64,000 bases of DNA from contig NZ_CP076132.1 of NCBI RefSeq assembly GCF_018736045.1, positions 4,742,501 to 4,806,500 of the forward strand, in the 5' to 3' direction. Positions within the stretch are counted from its first letter, which is position 1. The number at the start of each line of letters is the position of its first letter. Shown here in pieces: positions 54,555 through 64,000 of this stretch. The position numbers and the translations under genes were made by a program. This DNA comes from Flammeovirga yaeyamensis. GTDB taxonomy: Bacteria > Bacteroidota > Bacteroidia > Cytophagales > Flammeovirgaceae. The notes beneath the pieces were generated by a model. It was not told the origin of the DNA. It saw nothing but the letters and a program-made list of their open reading frames with translations, and did not search any database.

Positions 54555-55787
54555 ATGGGCAAGCAACGTGAAGGTTTTGATAAAGCCACAGAAAGTTATT
54601 TTCAGTATCATCCACAAGAGGTGATGGAAGGGCCACTTCATAAAAAAGGAAATCCTTTAAAGATAGGCGTTCCAAAGGAGTTAAATCCCGATGAAAAACG
54701 TTGTGCATTACGCCCCGGTGCTGTTTCCCTTTTAGTCAACAATGGATGCGAAGTGTATGTGGAGTCCAAAGCCGGACAACACATCAATCATGAAGATCAA
54801 GAATATTCTGAGGTAGGTGCAACTATCGTCTACTCTCATAAAGAGGTGATGGAATGTGACTTGGTGATCAAGATTTCTTCTCCAACGGTAGAGGAAGTCA
54901 ATCACATGAAACAGGGCAGAACTATTATTTCTGCTATTCACCTCCGTGATATCAAAAAAGAGGTACTCGAAGCCCTCAATAATAAAAAAATTACTGCTTT
55001 AGGTTTTGAGTTGATCGAGGACAAAGTAGGTGGACTTCCTTTGGTTAGAGCAATGAGTGAAATTGCAGGTAGTACTGTAATGCTGATTGCCGCTGAATAT
55101 TTAAGCAGCTACAATGGAGGAAAAGGAATTATCCTTGGAGGGATTACAGGTGTACCTCCTTCTAAAGTAGTGATTCTTGGTGCCGGAACGGTGGCTGAAT
55201 TTGCCGCTAGAACTGCTATTGGTATGGGTGCCGAGGTCAAAGTATTTGATAATGCCATCTACAAACTGCGTCGACTCAAAAAAGAACTCAACAACCCTCA
55301 CCTATTCACTTCTGCTTTCGATAGTACATCAATTGATGAGGCTTTGAGAAGAGCTGATATTGTGATTGGAGCGATTCATACCCACGGCAAGAGAACTCCA
55401 TCGATCGTTACCGAAGAAATGGTAATGGGCATGAGAGAAAATTCCATCATTATTGATGTGTGTATTGATCAAGGAGGATGTTTCGAAACCTCAGAACCTA
55501 CCAATCACCGTCATCCTGTATATAAAAAGCATGGAGTGATTCACTATTGTGTTCCTAATATTGCTTCTCGTGTTTCAAGAACAGCTACAGCAGCTATCAG
55601 TAATATCTTTACGCCTATATTATTAAAGGTAAGCGACGAATGCAAAGTCGATACGATGATGCGTCGCCACCCTTGGTTTGCGAAAGGGGTGTACACATAC
55701 AGAGGAAGTGTAACCAACCAAGCCATCGCCGAGAAATTTGATATGCCTTTGAAGAATCTGGATTTAATTTTAGCTGCGGGGTTTTAA
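54555..55787 (+). CDS. Alanine dehydrogenase-like protein with altered active site
   Basis: 410 residues, AlaDH/PNT fold, preceded by an N-terminal extension of 34 or so residues absent from classical Ald. Compared with the Ald at 1423-2547: R15 corresponds to R49 (KRCALRP), H96 to H129 (AIHL) and D270 to D305 (IDQGGCFE), and the NAD motif LGAGTVAEFAART is intact. The catalytic lysine K75 (KVKEP) is replaced by S108 (KISSP). The loop FTYFHFASYEP is also different. It probably binds NAD but may not deaminate alanine normally. A GGAG stands 4 bases before the ATG. It is in an operon with tsaE; the role is unknown. Confidence 0.85.
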   Translation: MGKQREGFDKATESYFQYHPQEVMEGPLHKKGNPLKIGVPKELNPDEKRCALRPGAVSLLVNNGCEVYVESKAGQHINHEDQEYSEVGATIVYSHKEVMECDLVIKISSPTVEEVNHMKQGRTIISAIHLRDIKKEVLEALNNKKITALGFELIEDKVGGLPLVRAMSEIAGSTVMLIAAEYLSSYNGGKGIILGGITGVPPSKVVILGAGTVAEFAARTAIGMGAEVKVFDNAIYKLRRLKKELNNPHLFTSAFDSTSIDEALRRADIVIGAIHTHGKRTPSIVTEEMVMGMRENSIIIDVCIDQGGCFETSEPTNHRHPVYKKHGVIHYCVPNIASRVSRTATAAISNIFTPILLKVSDECKVDTMMRRHPWFAKGVYTYRGSVTNQAIAEKFDMPLKNLDLILAAGF

Positions 55788-55829
55788 AAAAAGACCCCGA
55801 AAAAGCATTCCTGCCTTTCGAGGTTTTTA
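55786..55829. terminator. Shared terminator of the Ald-like and GH2 genes
   Basis: ACCCCGAA (55794-55801) pairs with TTCGAGGT (55817-55824), one mismatch, with A and T runs on either side, between two convergent genes. Confidence 0.65.
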
Positions 55830-55908
55830 ATAAATAGGGTGTAATTATACTATAAAAAAACTAATGGGCTTATCGTTCAACTTTAAAAATGAAATGATCT
55901 GTCCTTCT

Positions 55909-58302
55909 TTAAATATCTTTTTTCACATTTATATTTAGGTATGAACCTTTAAAATATTGGTTCAATACACTCATTGTAATCTTTTCTGATGCCGGATAAG
56001 CTTTTACTTCTATTGCCGCTTTTCCATTGGCCATTTTGATGGATTCACTTCCTGTTGGCGTTCCTAAGTTTCTGATTAACTCACCTCCATATAAACATTG
56101 GAAGTACACTCTTTCTTCATAATCCAAACACCTTCTTCCTTCTTTATCTTTCGCAGTGACGGTCACTAAGTAATTTCCATTATCAAGTAGTTGACTTATT
56201 AACTGAAGTTCAACCGGTGTTCCTGCCTTTTCAAAACTATAATTCACTACCATAGAATCTCTCGATACTTCTTTCCCATCGGTATAACCTATAGATAGTA
56301 ACTGATTTTCTCCCTCGTTAAACTGAATGTCCCAATTCAGTCCACAAGCAGGAAACTTCTTTAGATCTCTTTTCTTTTTCCCTTGGCTTTCTCCATTAAT
56401 AAAAAACTCCACTTCTTGGTTGTTACTATACACACAAACATTTCTAGGCTTCCCTTTCATCCCACTTCTTTCGGTCCAAGTATGAGATTCTATATAAGAG
56501 AATGGTTCATCTGACCAGTAACTTTTGAATACATAAAAAGCATCTTTTGGATTTCCAGCTCGATCCAACAAGCCTTTTTGGTTGATATAAGGAATGTCGT
56601 TTTCAGGTCGAAGCGGTGTTCCAAAATCTTTAAAAGCCCATTGAGCACTTCCAGCAAACTGATCATGTTTTTCGCTCACACTTAAATACCAATCGAAAAG
56701 ATCTACAATGTAATTCTCACTCCAATCGCCAATTTTAGAAATACTGGTTACTTCCAATTGATTCACCTCTTCTTCCCAATGATCAGCTTGAATTTTTCCT
56801 TCGCCAGTAATTGGCGTCTCTGTGTGTCTGCCTAAATGACTTGATCCGCCATATTCCATATGCAGAAAATGATTATAATCTTGAATAGATTTGTCTACTA
56901 CATTCTTATAATTGGTATATGATCCACTGTACCAACCCGACCAAATGGAAGGGCTAAATACATCTACAATAGATGCACCCGCATAGTACTTTCTAATAGC
57001 CGTCTTTCTTGTTGGATCTAACTGATGTGATAAATCATTGAGCTCTGTTAAAAACGCATTCATTTCTTTTTCATCATCTCCTCCCTCGAAATCAGGAAGC
57101 CAATAGATCTCATTTCCTAAGGACCAAATGATAATACTAGGGTGATTATAATTCTGATCAATAATCTCTTTCAACATCTGTTTGGTATTCTTTTTCCAAA
57201 CATCATCACCCACACCCCCTCTACACCAGGGCAATTCGTCCCAAACTAATATTCCCAACTCATCGCATGCTTTGTAAATTTCTGGATCTTGAGGATAATG
57301 GGCCAATCGTACAAAATTGGCTCCCATGCTTTTTATGATCTCCATGTCCTCGCGATGCATTTCATTAGTCATCGCCGGACCAACCCCTGCATGTTCTTCA
57401 TGCCTGTGCGTTCCTCTTAACAGTAATCGCTCACCATTAAGGTAGAAAGGTCCATTTTTCGTAAACTCAAACCATCGTATACCAAAAGTATCTGAAGTGG
57501 TATCAACGACTTTTTTCTGATGTAAAAGTTCTACTGATACAGTATATAAGTTAGGGGAAGTGGTACTCCACAATTCAGGATGATTAATCTTTACTTTTTC
57601 ACACACAACTTGATTTACCTTACTTTTGATGGTCTTTACCACATTCCCCTGTGGATTTATCACTTTAATAATTAAACTATTGTTTAGTTGCTCTTGCTCG
57701 TTTAACTGTATATCGAATTGAATATTGGCTTGCTTATGGTTTACATCTCCCAATGTGACTTTCACATCTTCAATAAAATTGGGAGATACTGTCTCCAACC
57801 AAACATCTCTAGTGATTCCTCCATATATAAAAAAATCTGATTTTTGAGAAGGGATAACCTGTCTATTGTAACTGTTGTCTACCTTCACAATTACCTCGTT
57901 TTCTCCCTCTTTTAGCAGTTTTGTCAGTTCAATTTTAAACCCTAAATAACCTCCCACATGTCGTCCTGCAAATGTCCCATTTACATATACTTTTGTGGTA
58001 ATGTTCACCCCCTCGAAGTATAAAAATCTTCTTTTATCTGATAACCCTTCGAACTTTAATACCTTTTTATACCAGCTTACAGATCTTCTGTAGCCAGGAA
58101 TTAAGTCTACGGCATCTTCCGAATTCCAAGAATGAGGTAAGTTGATTTCTTTCCACTCATCATCATTCATCAATTGCTCGATAGTTTGATAAGGCTTTTC
58201 TAAATACTGCCATTCATTATTTATGTTCTCTATCGTTCTAGCATCAATTGATTGGGTTGAAATTAGAAAGAAGAAACACACCAGATAAAATAGATTTTTC
58301 AT
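55909..58302 (-). CDS. GH2 family glycoside hydrolase, exported
   Basis: Probable beta-galactosidase or beta-glucuronidase of a polysaccharide locus. The start is ATG 58302 (797 residues); the signal peptide ends near IDA. An N-terminal jelly-roll sugar-binding domain (about 25-180) precedes an Ig-like domain (about 180-278) and a TIM barrel (about 279-600) with acid/base E398 (WSLGNEIYW) and nucleophile E483 (HMEYGGSS). A further beta domain follows (about 620-797). It lies 63 bases after the GH88 gene on the same strand. Which sugar it removes cannot be read from the sequence; the GH88 partner points to a uronate-containing glycan. Confidence 0.88.
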   Translation of the reverse strand: MKNLFYLVCFFFLISTQSIDARTIENINNEWQYLEKPYQTIEQLMNDDEWKEINLPHSWNSEDAVDLIPGYRRSVSWYKKVLKFEGLSDKRRFLYFEGVNITTKVYVNGTFAGRHVGGYLGFKIELTKLLKEGENEVIVKVDNSYNRQVIPSQKSDFFIYGGITRDVWLETVSPNFIEDVKVTLGDVNHKQANIQFDIQLNEQEQLNNSLIIKVINPQGNVVKTIKSKVNQVVCEKVKINHPELWSTTSPNLYTVSVELLHQKKVVDTTSDTFGIRWFEFTKNGPFYLNGERLLLRGTHRHEEHAGVGPAMTNEMHREDMEIIKSMGANFVRLAHYPQDPEIYKACDELGILVWDELPWCRGGVGDDVWKKNTKQMLKEIIDQNYNHPSIIIWSLGNEIYWLPDFEGGDDEKEMNAFLTELNDLSHQLDPTRKTAIRKYYAGASIVDVFSPSIWSGWYSGSYTNYKNVVDKSIQDYNHFLHMEYGGSSHLGRHTETPITGEGKIQADHWEEEVNQLEVTSISKIGDWSENYIVDLFDWYLSVSEKHDQFAGSAQWAFKDFGTPLRPENDIPYINQKGLLDRAGNPKDAFYVFKSYWSDEPFSYIESHTWTERSGMKGKPRNVCVYSNNQEVEFFINGESQGKKKRDLKKFPACGLNWDIQFNEGENQLLSIGYTDGKEVSRDSMVVNYSFEKAGTPVELQLISQLLDNGNYLVTVTAKDKEGRRCLDYEERVYFQCLYGGELIRNLGTPTGSESIKMANGKAAIEVKAYPASEKITMSVLNQYFKGSYLNINVKKDI

Positions 58303-58365
58303 CAAGAGGTAAGGTGAATAGTGGAGACCGATGGAACTATATACGTCCCATCGATACCCCGTTTG

Positions 58366-59565
58366 TTATATATTTAATTTTAAAGATTCTCTTCGCTTTA
58401 CAGCTTCTAAGAAATAATAATCTGCATAAGAAATAGGTACATCTATCTCATCATTTTTAGGCCAATCGCCAGTGCTATGATCTAGAAGGAAAGGTGCTTT
58501 AACGTTGTTTGGTAGCACATAGTTTTTACTACCCAGTGCAGCCAAAATATCATCCGCATATTCTACATATCTCTCGTCTTGAGTATAAGTGTATAACTCA
58601 TACAAAGCTGAGGCGTAAATTGCTCCCGACGATGCGTCTCTGTAAGTCTCCGGAATCTTAGGATCGTGCATATCCCAATAAGGAATTTTATCCTTCGGCA
58701 TATTGGGCTGATTCATGATGAATTCTGCAATATTCTTTGCTTGATCTAAGAACCTTTCGTCAGTCGTATATCGGTAACACATGGTAAACCCATACAATCC
58801 CCAACCTTGTCCTCTCGACCAAACCGAATTTACATTAATACCTTGATGCGTTAATTCATTTTGTACTTTCCCATTTTCAGGGTCGTAATCAATTACATGA
58901 TAACAACTATAATCTTCACGATAATGGTTTTGCATGGTTTTCTCCGCATGAGAAACAGCCATTTTATGATATGTTGAATCCCCTGATAATATAGAAGCCT
59001 CAAACAATAACTCCAAGTTCATCATATTATCAATAATCACTGGGAAAGTCCAACGGTCTTGTCCGAAATCCCATGATTTTATACACCCCACTTCTGGGTT
59101 AAAACGAGTACTCAACGTTTTAGCACTCTGCAATAATACCTTCTTTAAATGTGGATCTTTAGACACTTTGTAGGCTTCTCCAACGCTACAATAGACCTTA
59201 AATCCCATATCGTGTGTACCATCATTCCATTGCTCTCTTTCCATATAAGGAAGCCATTGATCGGCGTGCAATAGAAAAGTAGAATCATCGGTAATATGAT
59301 ACAATTGAATCAAAGAGCCAGGATAAAAACCACTGGTCCAATCTCTTGATGGTCTACCTCTGGTAACCCCATCTTTTTCTAGGCTTCGTGGAAAGCCCAA
59401 AGAATCAGCTTTGAAGTTTAGAAAAGTAGGAATTCGAGCGTTAACGCTCGGACTCCATACTTTATAATGCTCTTGTCTTTCTGCTGAATCACCTCTTTCC
59501 ACAATACTGTTCCGTGCCGTACATCCGAACAGCAAAACGCCAATAAAGCATTTTAAATAATTCAT
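58366..59565 (-). CDS. GH88 unsaturated glucuronyl hydrolase, lipoprotein
   Basis: Hydrolyses the unsaturated uronic acid left at oligosaccharide ends by polysaccharide lyases. The catalytic aspartates match those of Bacillus UGL: D119 in GTHDMGF and D179 in VIIDNMMNLELL. An (alpha/alpha)6 barrel spans most of the 399 residues. The N-terminus has a lipobox-like LLFGC (Cys15), so it may be membrane-anchored. It starts 6 bases after the SusD gene, clearly one operon. A matching lyase is expected further along the locus outside this window; possible substrates include ulvan- or glycosaminoglycan-like glycans. Confidence 0.88.
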   Translation of the reverse strand: MNYLKCFIGVLLFGCTARNSIVERGDSAERQEHYKVWSPSVNARIPTFLNFKADSLGFPRSLEKDGVTRGRPSRDWTSGFYPGSLIQLYHITDDSTFLLHADQWLPYMEREQWNDGTHDMGFKVYCSVGEAYKVSKDPHLKKVLLQSAKTLSTRFNPEVGCIKSWDFGQDRWTFPVIIDNMMNLELLFEASILSGDSTYHKMAVSHAEKTMQNHYREDYSCYHVIDYDPENGKVQNELTHQGINVNSVWSRGQGWGLYGFTMCYRYTTDERFLDQAKNIAEFIMNQPNMPKDKIPYWDMHDPKIPETYRDASSGAIYASALYELYTYTQDERYVEYADDILAALGSKNYVLPNNVKAPFLLDHSTGDWPKNDEIDVPISYADYYFLEAVKRRESLKLNI

Positions 59566-59571
59566 AGATTT

Positions 59572-61143
59572 CTAGTATCCAGGATTCTGTGTTAGGTTTG
59601 GCATTCTATCAACATCTTGTTGATATTTAGGCATTAGGTAATCTTTTGATGGATCAAATGCTTGTTGTTCCAATCCATTTGGTCCAAAAGCTTCTTCACC
59701 CAACTGTCTCCTTTTGATGTCAAACCATCTACCAAACTCAAAAGCCAATTCCAATCGTCTTTCTTCCAAAACAACTGTTCTAAAATCCTCTTTTGAAAGG
59801 CCTCCTGATACATTCATTGGATACATACTATCGTTTGTAGCATCTTCATCCAACTCTCTTCTTGCACGCTCACGCACGCTATTAATATAACCTTGTGCCT
59901 CTGCTGTCGGTCCACTGATTTCGTTTAACGCCTCAGCGGCAGTTAAAAGTACTTCAGCATAACGCATCACAGAATAATCGATTTCAGAATCTCTACCGTT
60001 TCTTCCTACAGGTGTACCTGCCTGACCATTAGCTCTAAAATATTTTGCTATGTATGGACGATTACGGTTTCTATCATCCAATGATACAAAGTTGGTATAT
60101 GGAACTTCTGCTCCATCTGCTCCTACAATTACAGTATCAAAACTTACTGTACGACGGTAGTCTCTCGTATCCCAAGTCTCAAATACTTTTAATGTAGGTG
60201 ATGTTACACTCCATCCATCATATCCAAAACGAGTATCTTTTCTTGGCCCAGTTACAGGAGCCATAAAATCTGTTGCGGCATTAGATCCTCCTAATTCAGA
60301 AGGTACACCTGCACCATCACCACCTTTGAAATCAATTTCGAAAACTACCTCATTAGAAGCTTCGGCAATTGATGGATCAAATAAGTCGGCAAATTCACCT
60401 TCTAAGTTGTAACCAAATGTACCACTGTTATCGATCACATATTTTGCTTCGTCGTATGATTTTTGATAGTCACCTAACGTTAAATATACTGACGCTAAGA
60501 AACTAGCTGCAGTTCCTTTACTTGGACGTGATCTTTGTCTTGCTTGATCAGGTAGCCATTGTTTTGCAAATTCTAAATCTTCGATGATTTCAGCATATAT
60601 TTCTGCTTCCGGTTGCTCTGACATATTGTATGCATGATCTGCACTTTCAATACTTTGACCTACATGTGGAATATTGCCAAATAATCGAACAAACTGATAA
60701 TACACAAAGGCTCTCAAGAAATAAGCTTCTGCTACAATCTCGTTGATTTCCGCTTCATCTCCATTCAATTCTTTCGCCCCTTCAATAGCAACATTTACAG
60801 CTCCAATAATCTCAAAACCTTTTGGCCAAAAAGCACTTACCATACCGTTATTGGCACTCATTGTCATTTTATCAACTTCTTGTCTTCTTGCTGAAGTACC
60901 TTCATCTGCAATAGTGGCCATATCACCTCTCAACAACAATGTAAGAGAAAGCTTTCTACCCCAAAATGCTTCGTGACCCAATAAAGAATATCCGCCGTTT
61001 ACACTTAACATCAAATCTGCAGGTGTACTAAATACTTCTGATGGCGATAACACCCCTACTGGCTTTTCTTCCAAACTGTCGCATGAATTACTCATCAACA
61101 TTCCGATGGACAGTAAGATGGTATATATAAATTTGTTTTTCAT
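59572..61143 (-). CDS. SusD-like outer-membrane lipoprotein (uronate locus)
   Basis: Glycan-binding lid of the neighbouring SusC. Lipobox MSNSC (Cys21) followed by DSLEEKPVGVLSPSEVF. RagB/SusD features include RRLELAFEFGRWFDIKRRQLG near the C-terminus and a tail YLMPKYQQDVDRMPNLTQNPGY. The 523-residue length is typical. It begins 23 bases after SusC. The sequence is clearly different from the SusD at 29007-30548, so the two loci import different glycans. Confidence 0.95.
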   Translation of the reverse strand: MKNKFIYTILLSIGMLMSNSCDSLEEKPVGVLSPSEVFSTPADLMLSVNGGYSLLGHEAFWGRKLSLTLLLRGDMATIADEGTSARRQEVDKMTMSANNGMVSAFWPKGFEIIGAVNVAIEGAKELNGDEAEINEIVAEAYFLRAFVYYQFVRLFGNIPHVGQSIESADHAYNMSEQPEAEIYAEIIEDLEFAKQWLPDQARQRSRPSKGTAASFLASVYLTLGDYQKSYDEAKYVIDNSGTFGYNLEGEFADLFDPSIAEASNEVVFEIDFKGGDGAGVPSELGGSNAATDFMAPVTGPRKDTRFGYDGWSVTSPTLKVFETWDTRDYRRTVSFDTVIVGADGAEVPYTNFVSLDDRNRNRPYIAKYFRANGQAGTPVGRNGRDSEIDYSVMRYAEVLLTAAEALNEISGPTAEAQGYINSVRERARRELDEDATNDSMYPMNVSGGLSKEDFRTVVLEERRLELAFEFGRWFDIKRRQLGEEAFGPNGLEQQAFDPSKDYLMPKYQQDVDRMPNLTQNPGY

Positions 61144-61166
61144 TTTAACTTGATTTTAAGTAAAGA

Positions 61167-64000
61167 TTAAAGTCCAACGTTTATTCCGAAAGTATATCCT
61201 TTTACATTAGGATAACTCGCATAGTCTGCTCCTAAGTTTCTATTTGTATTGCTTCCACTACCGTAACCTACTTCCGGATCTAAACCAGGATAATCAGTAA
61301 ATGTTAGTAAGTTCTGAGCACTTGCATACACCCTTAATGATCTGACTTTCATCTTACTTGTTAGCGTCTTAGGGAAATTATAACCTAAAGCAATGTTTTT
61401 TAAACGGATGAAGCTAGCATCATAAATGAAACGATCTGACATTCTGTATGGACGGCTACCGTTTGCTTTAGGAACATCTGTGTTGGTGTTATTTGGAGTC
61501 CAACGGTTTAAAGCATTTGTTGTTGAATTACCTTTTCCTGAAAGTGTTTCCAATTCCATGTGTGTATAACTGATCATATCCTGACCGTGCACCCCTTGGA
61601 TGAAAATATTCAAATCAAAATTCTTGTATCTAAAGCTGTTGTTTAATGACCATGTGAAATCTGGGTTTGGATCGCCTATGATTTCTCTATCCTCTGCTGT
61701 CAATTCACCATCCCCATTTAAGTCGGCAAAACGCTCGCCACCTGCCTCTGTTTCAAAACCTGAACCAGGAACAAAATCGTCACCTTCTTGGTACACCCCT
61801 AAGTATCTGTAACCATAGAATACTCCTACCGGCTGACCTTCTACTAATAACTGTGTGTCATCACCCAACAACATATGTTCTGGTGAGTTACCATAGAATT
61901 CTGTGGAATCTGGCAATGAAAGAACTTCATTACGGTTACGAGAGAAGACAAACTCAGTATCCCATTCAAAATCGCCTACAAAGTTATTTGTACGTAACAT
62001 GATTTCGAATCCAGAGTTATTTACCTCACCTACGTTTTGTAACTGACCTTTTAAACCTGCTACTGTAGGAAGTTGTCTGAAGAATAATAAGTCGCTTGTG
62101 TTTTTATCATAGTAATCTGCAGAAAGCGTTAATCTACCATTGAAAATTCCTACGTCTAAACCAACGTCTACTTGAGAAGTCGTTTCCCATGTAAGATCAG
62201 GAGAAGCGAAGTTACCGATCTTCAATGCATTCTGTCCTGGATCAATGGAGTAAGTCGCATCCAAACGAGCTAATGATTGATACGGATCGATGGCTTGATT
62301 ACCAGAAATACCATAACTAGCTCTTAATTTGAACTCAGAGAATTTATCTAAATCTTGCATGAACGACTCATTGTTGATATCCCAAGCTACTGCTGCTGAT
62401 GGGAAAAATGCCCATTTATGATTTTCTGCAAAGTTCGAAGCACCATCATATCTTGCTGTTACCGTAAATACATATCTATTTTTTAATGTATAGTTGGCTC
62501 TAGAGTAGAACGACATTAGGCTTGCTTCTGTTAAAGCTGATGATGATGGGTTTGTGATACCCCCCTGTTGTAATGCCCACCAGCTACTTGAATTAGAGAT
62601 CATATTTTGAGCGGAAGCAGTCATTGTTTCTCTAGAATCTTTTTGATAGGAATAACCATTTACCCAGTTCAATCGATGATTATCAGTTTCTTTTTTGATA
62701 GTAAAATAGTTCTCTGTTAAGAAGGTAGATGCTTTGCTATTGTCAATACCTGCTAAACCTTTGGCATTATCACCTTTCAATAAAGTAGTTGGCCAATATT
62801 CGCCTTCTCTACTGTTAGTTACACCTAGTCCTAAAGTTGTTTTAAAGCTTAACCAATTTGTGAAAGCAAAATCAAAATACGAGTTCGATTGTAAACGGTC
62901 TACCACTCTTTCCCTTTGATATTCATTCATCATAGCAACAGGATTGTCAATATCATCTCCTACTGTTGAAATAGTATACACACCGTTCTCATCATAAATA
63001 CCTAAATCGGGGTTAAATCTTACCATCGATCCAATAACACCTGCACTACCCGATCCACCTGTATTTTCTTGTGTTCTTACACCGTTAGTTGTACCTCTTC
63101 TTGTGTAAACACTAACACCAGCCTTTATCCAGTTGTTCAGCTTTGCATTAACATTACTGTTGACAGAGTATCTTTTAAAACCAGAATTATTGATAATACC
63201 TTTTTGATCAAAGTAAGTTCCTGAGACATAGTATTTCACGTTTTCTGAACCACCACTGATAGAAACTTGTGTGTTGGAAATACCTCCGTTTTGATACACC
63301 TCGTCTTGCCAATTCGTATTTGCTCCACCGTATTCGTAAGCTTGAATATCGTTGATATAGCTAGCAAATTGTTGACCATCCAATAAGTCCAATCTATTTG
63401 ATGCTTGTTGAGTTGTATAAGAAGTATTGATATCTACTTTTACTTTACCTGACTCACCTGTTTTTGTCGAAATCAAGATCACACCATTTGCACCTCTCGA
63501 TCCATAAATAGCTGTAGAAGATGCGTCTTTTAAGATCTCCATAGAAGCAATGTCCTCTGCAGGTGGCATTTCAGCACCCACAAAACCATCAACTACAATT
63601 AGAGGATTACTACTTGCGTTGATCGAAGTTCCCCCTCTTACTTTAATGTTAAAACCAGATCCTGGCTGACCACCATTGGCAGATTGAATCTGAACACCTG
63701 GCGCTCTACCTTGAAGTCCTTCTACTGCAGATGATACCGGGAACGCTGCAAGGTCTTCTGATTTTACAGAAGCAACTGAGCCGGATACATCACTTTTACG
63801 TACAGCACCGTAACCCACAACCACCACTTCTTCTAAAGATTCCACTTCGATAGGTAGTGCGATGTCGATAACAGAACGGGTTCCAACAGGTATTTTCTGT
63901 GTTTGAAATCCTATAAATGAAACCACCAATACATCGTTACTTGTTGCTTCAATTGTGTAACCTCCATCCATTCTGGAAACCACACCATTACTTGTTCCTT
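61167..64000 (-). CDS. SusC-like TonB-dependent transporter, N-terminus cut by window edge
   Basis: At least 938 residues of a SusC-family outer-membrane importer; the frame stays open to position 64000 (upstream codons read GTSNGV), so the signal peptide and start of the regulatory domain lie outside the window. Visible parts: end of the carboxypeptidase-like domain (LVVSFIGFQTQKIPVG), TonB/plug region EEVVVVGYGAVRKSDVSGSVAS and IYGSRGANGVILISTKTG, and the barrel ending in FGINVGL. It is first of the visible genes of the operon SusC-SusD-GH88-GH2. This is truncation by the window, not a broken gene. Confidence 0.93.
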   Translation of the reverse strand, partial: GTSNGVVSRMDGGYTIEATSNDVLVVSFIGFQTQKIPVGTRSVIDIALPIEVESLEEVVVVGYGAVRKSDVSGSVASVKSEDLAAFPVSSAVEGLQGRAPGVQIQSANGGQPGSGFNIKVRGGTSINASSNPLIVVDGFVGAEMPPAEDIASMEILKDASSTAIYGSRGANGVILISTKTGESGKVKVDINTSYTTQQASNRLDLLDGQQFASYINDIQAYEYGGANTNWQDEVYQNGGISNTQVSISGGSENVKYYVSGTYFDQKGIINNSGFKRYSVNSNVNAKLNNWIKAGVSVYTRRGTTNGVRTQENTGGSGSAGVIGSMVRFNPDLGIYDENGVYTISTVGDDIDNPVAMMNEYQRERVVDRLQSNSYFDFAFTNWLSFKTTLGLGVTNSREGEYWPTTLLKGDNAKGLAGIDNSKASTFLTENYFTIKKETDNHRLNWVNGYSYQKDSRETMTASAQNMISNSSSWWALQQGGITNPSSSALTEASLMSFYSRANYTLKNRYVFTVTARYDGASNFAENHKWAFFPSAAVAWDINNESFMQDLDKFSEFKLRASYGISGNQAIDPYQSLARLDATYSIDPGQNALKIGNFASPDLTWETTSQVDVGLDVGIFNGRLTLSADYYDKNTSDLLFFRQLPTVAGLKGQLQNVGEVNNSGFEIMLRTNNFVGDFEWDTEFVFSRNRNEVLSLPDSTEFYGNSPEHMLLGDDTQLLVEGQPVGVFYGYRYLGVYQEGDDFVPGSGFETEAGGERFADLNGDGELTAEDREIIGDPNPDFTWSLNNSFRYKNFDLNIFIQGVHGQDMISYTHMELETLSGKGNSTTNALNRWTPNNTNTDVPKANGSRPYRMSDRFIYDASFIRLKNIALGYNFPKTLTSKMKVRSLRVYASAQNLLTFTDYPGLDPEVGYGSGSNTNRNLGADYASYPNVKGYTFGINVGL

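Noticed and set aside
61167-64000. SusC at the right edge as a truncated pseudogene
   Set aside because: The reading frame is open to the last base and codes for expected SusC residues; it is cut only by the window.

Overview
The window looks like chromosomal DNA from a marine Bacteroidota, most likely a Flammeovirga-like Cytophagales. The evidence is AT-rich sequence, repeated TAnnTTTG -7 promoter elements instead of Shine-Dalgarno-led starts, two SusC/SusD pairs, lipoproteins with LxxC lipoboxes, secreted proteins with type IX secretion C-terminal sorting domains, and GH26 proteins that resemble marine beta-1,3-xylanases. No mobile element, CRISPR array, integrase or rRNA gene was seen. The genus is inferred, not proven.

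Left part (1-13.2 kb), mostly housekeeping: an M23 peptidase, alanine dehydrogenase, a TPR-like exported protein, dnaK (with a sigma-54-like promoter), a cytochrome c'-like lipoprotein and a DUF4920 lipoprotein, purE, a repeat-rich spacer, an octaheme cytochrome fused to HEAT and TPR repeats, a small lipoprotein, an initiator tRNA-Met and a DUF4153 membrane protein.

Middle part (13.2-40.8 kb), the main feature: a locus that can be read as a complete beta-1,3-xylan (or related xylan) utilisation system. One minus-strand operon, xylA-xylE-xylB-tal-tkt, carries xylose into the pentose phosphate pathway. Next to it are two GH26 enzymes (one lipoprotein, one T9SS-secreted), a clan GH-A hydrolase, a PhyH-type dioxygenase, an SDR, a PKD-containing surface lipoprotein, SusD, SusC, a cytoplasmic GH43 beta-xylosidase co-transcribed with an MFS sugar porter that has a large insertion, and a membrane-spanning beta-propeller/Y_Y_Y/LuxR one-component regulator. 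Four intergenic regions of this locus share an 18-bp motif, TACTTCA-N3-CTACkTCA, made of direct half-sites spaced 11 bp. It extends to four half-sites in front of susC. This is the best candidate for an undescribed regulatory system in the window; the LuxR-type regulator is the obvious candidate binder.

Right part (40.8-64 kb): a split proton-translocating transhydrogenase (pntA1-pntA2-pntB), a large T9SS-exported beta-propeller protein with two near-duplicate FN3 domains, rpoC standing alone without rpoB and with its own promoter, an outer-membrane beta-barrel protein, tsaE followed by an alanine-dehydrogenase-like gene that lacks the catalytic lysine, and the downstream part of a second polysaccharide utilisation locus (GH2, GH88, SusD, and SusC cut by the window edge) probably aimed at a uronate-containing polysaccharide.
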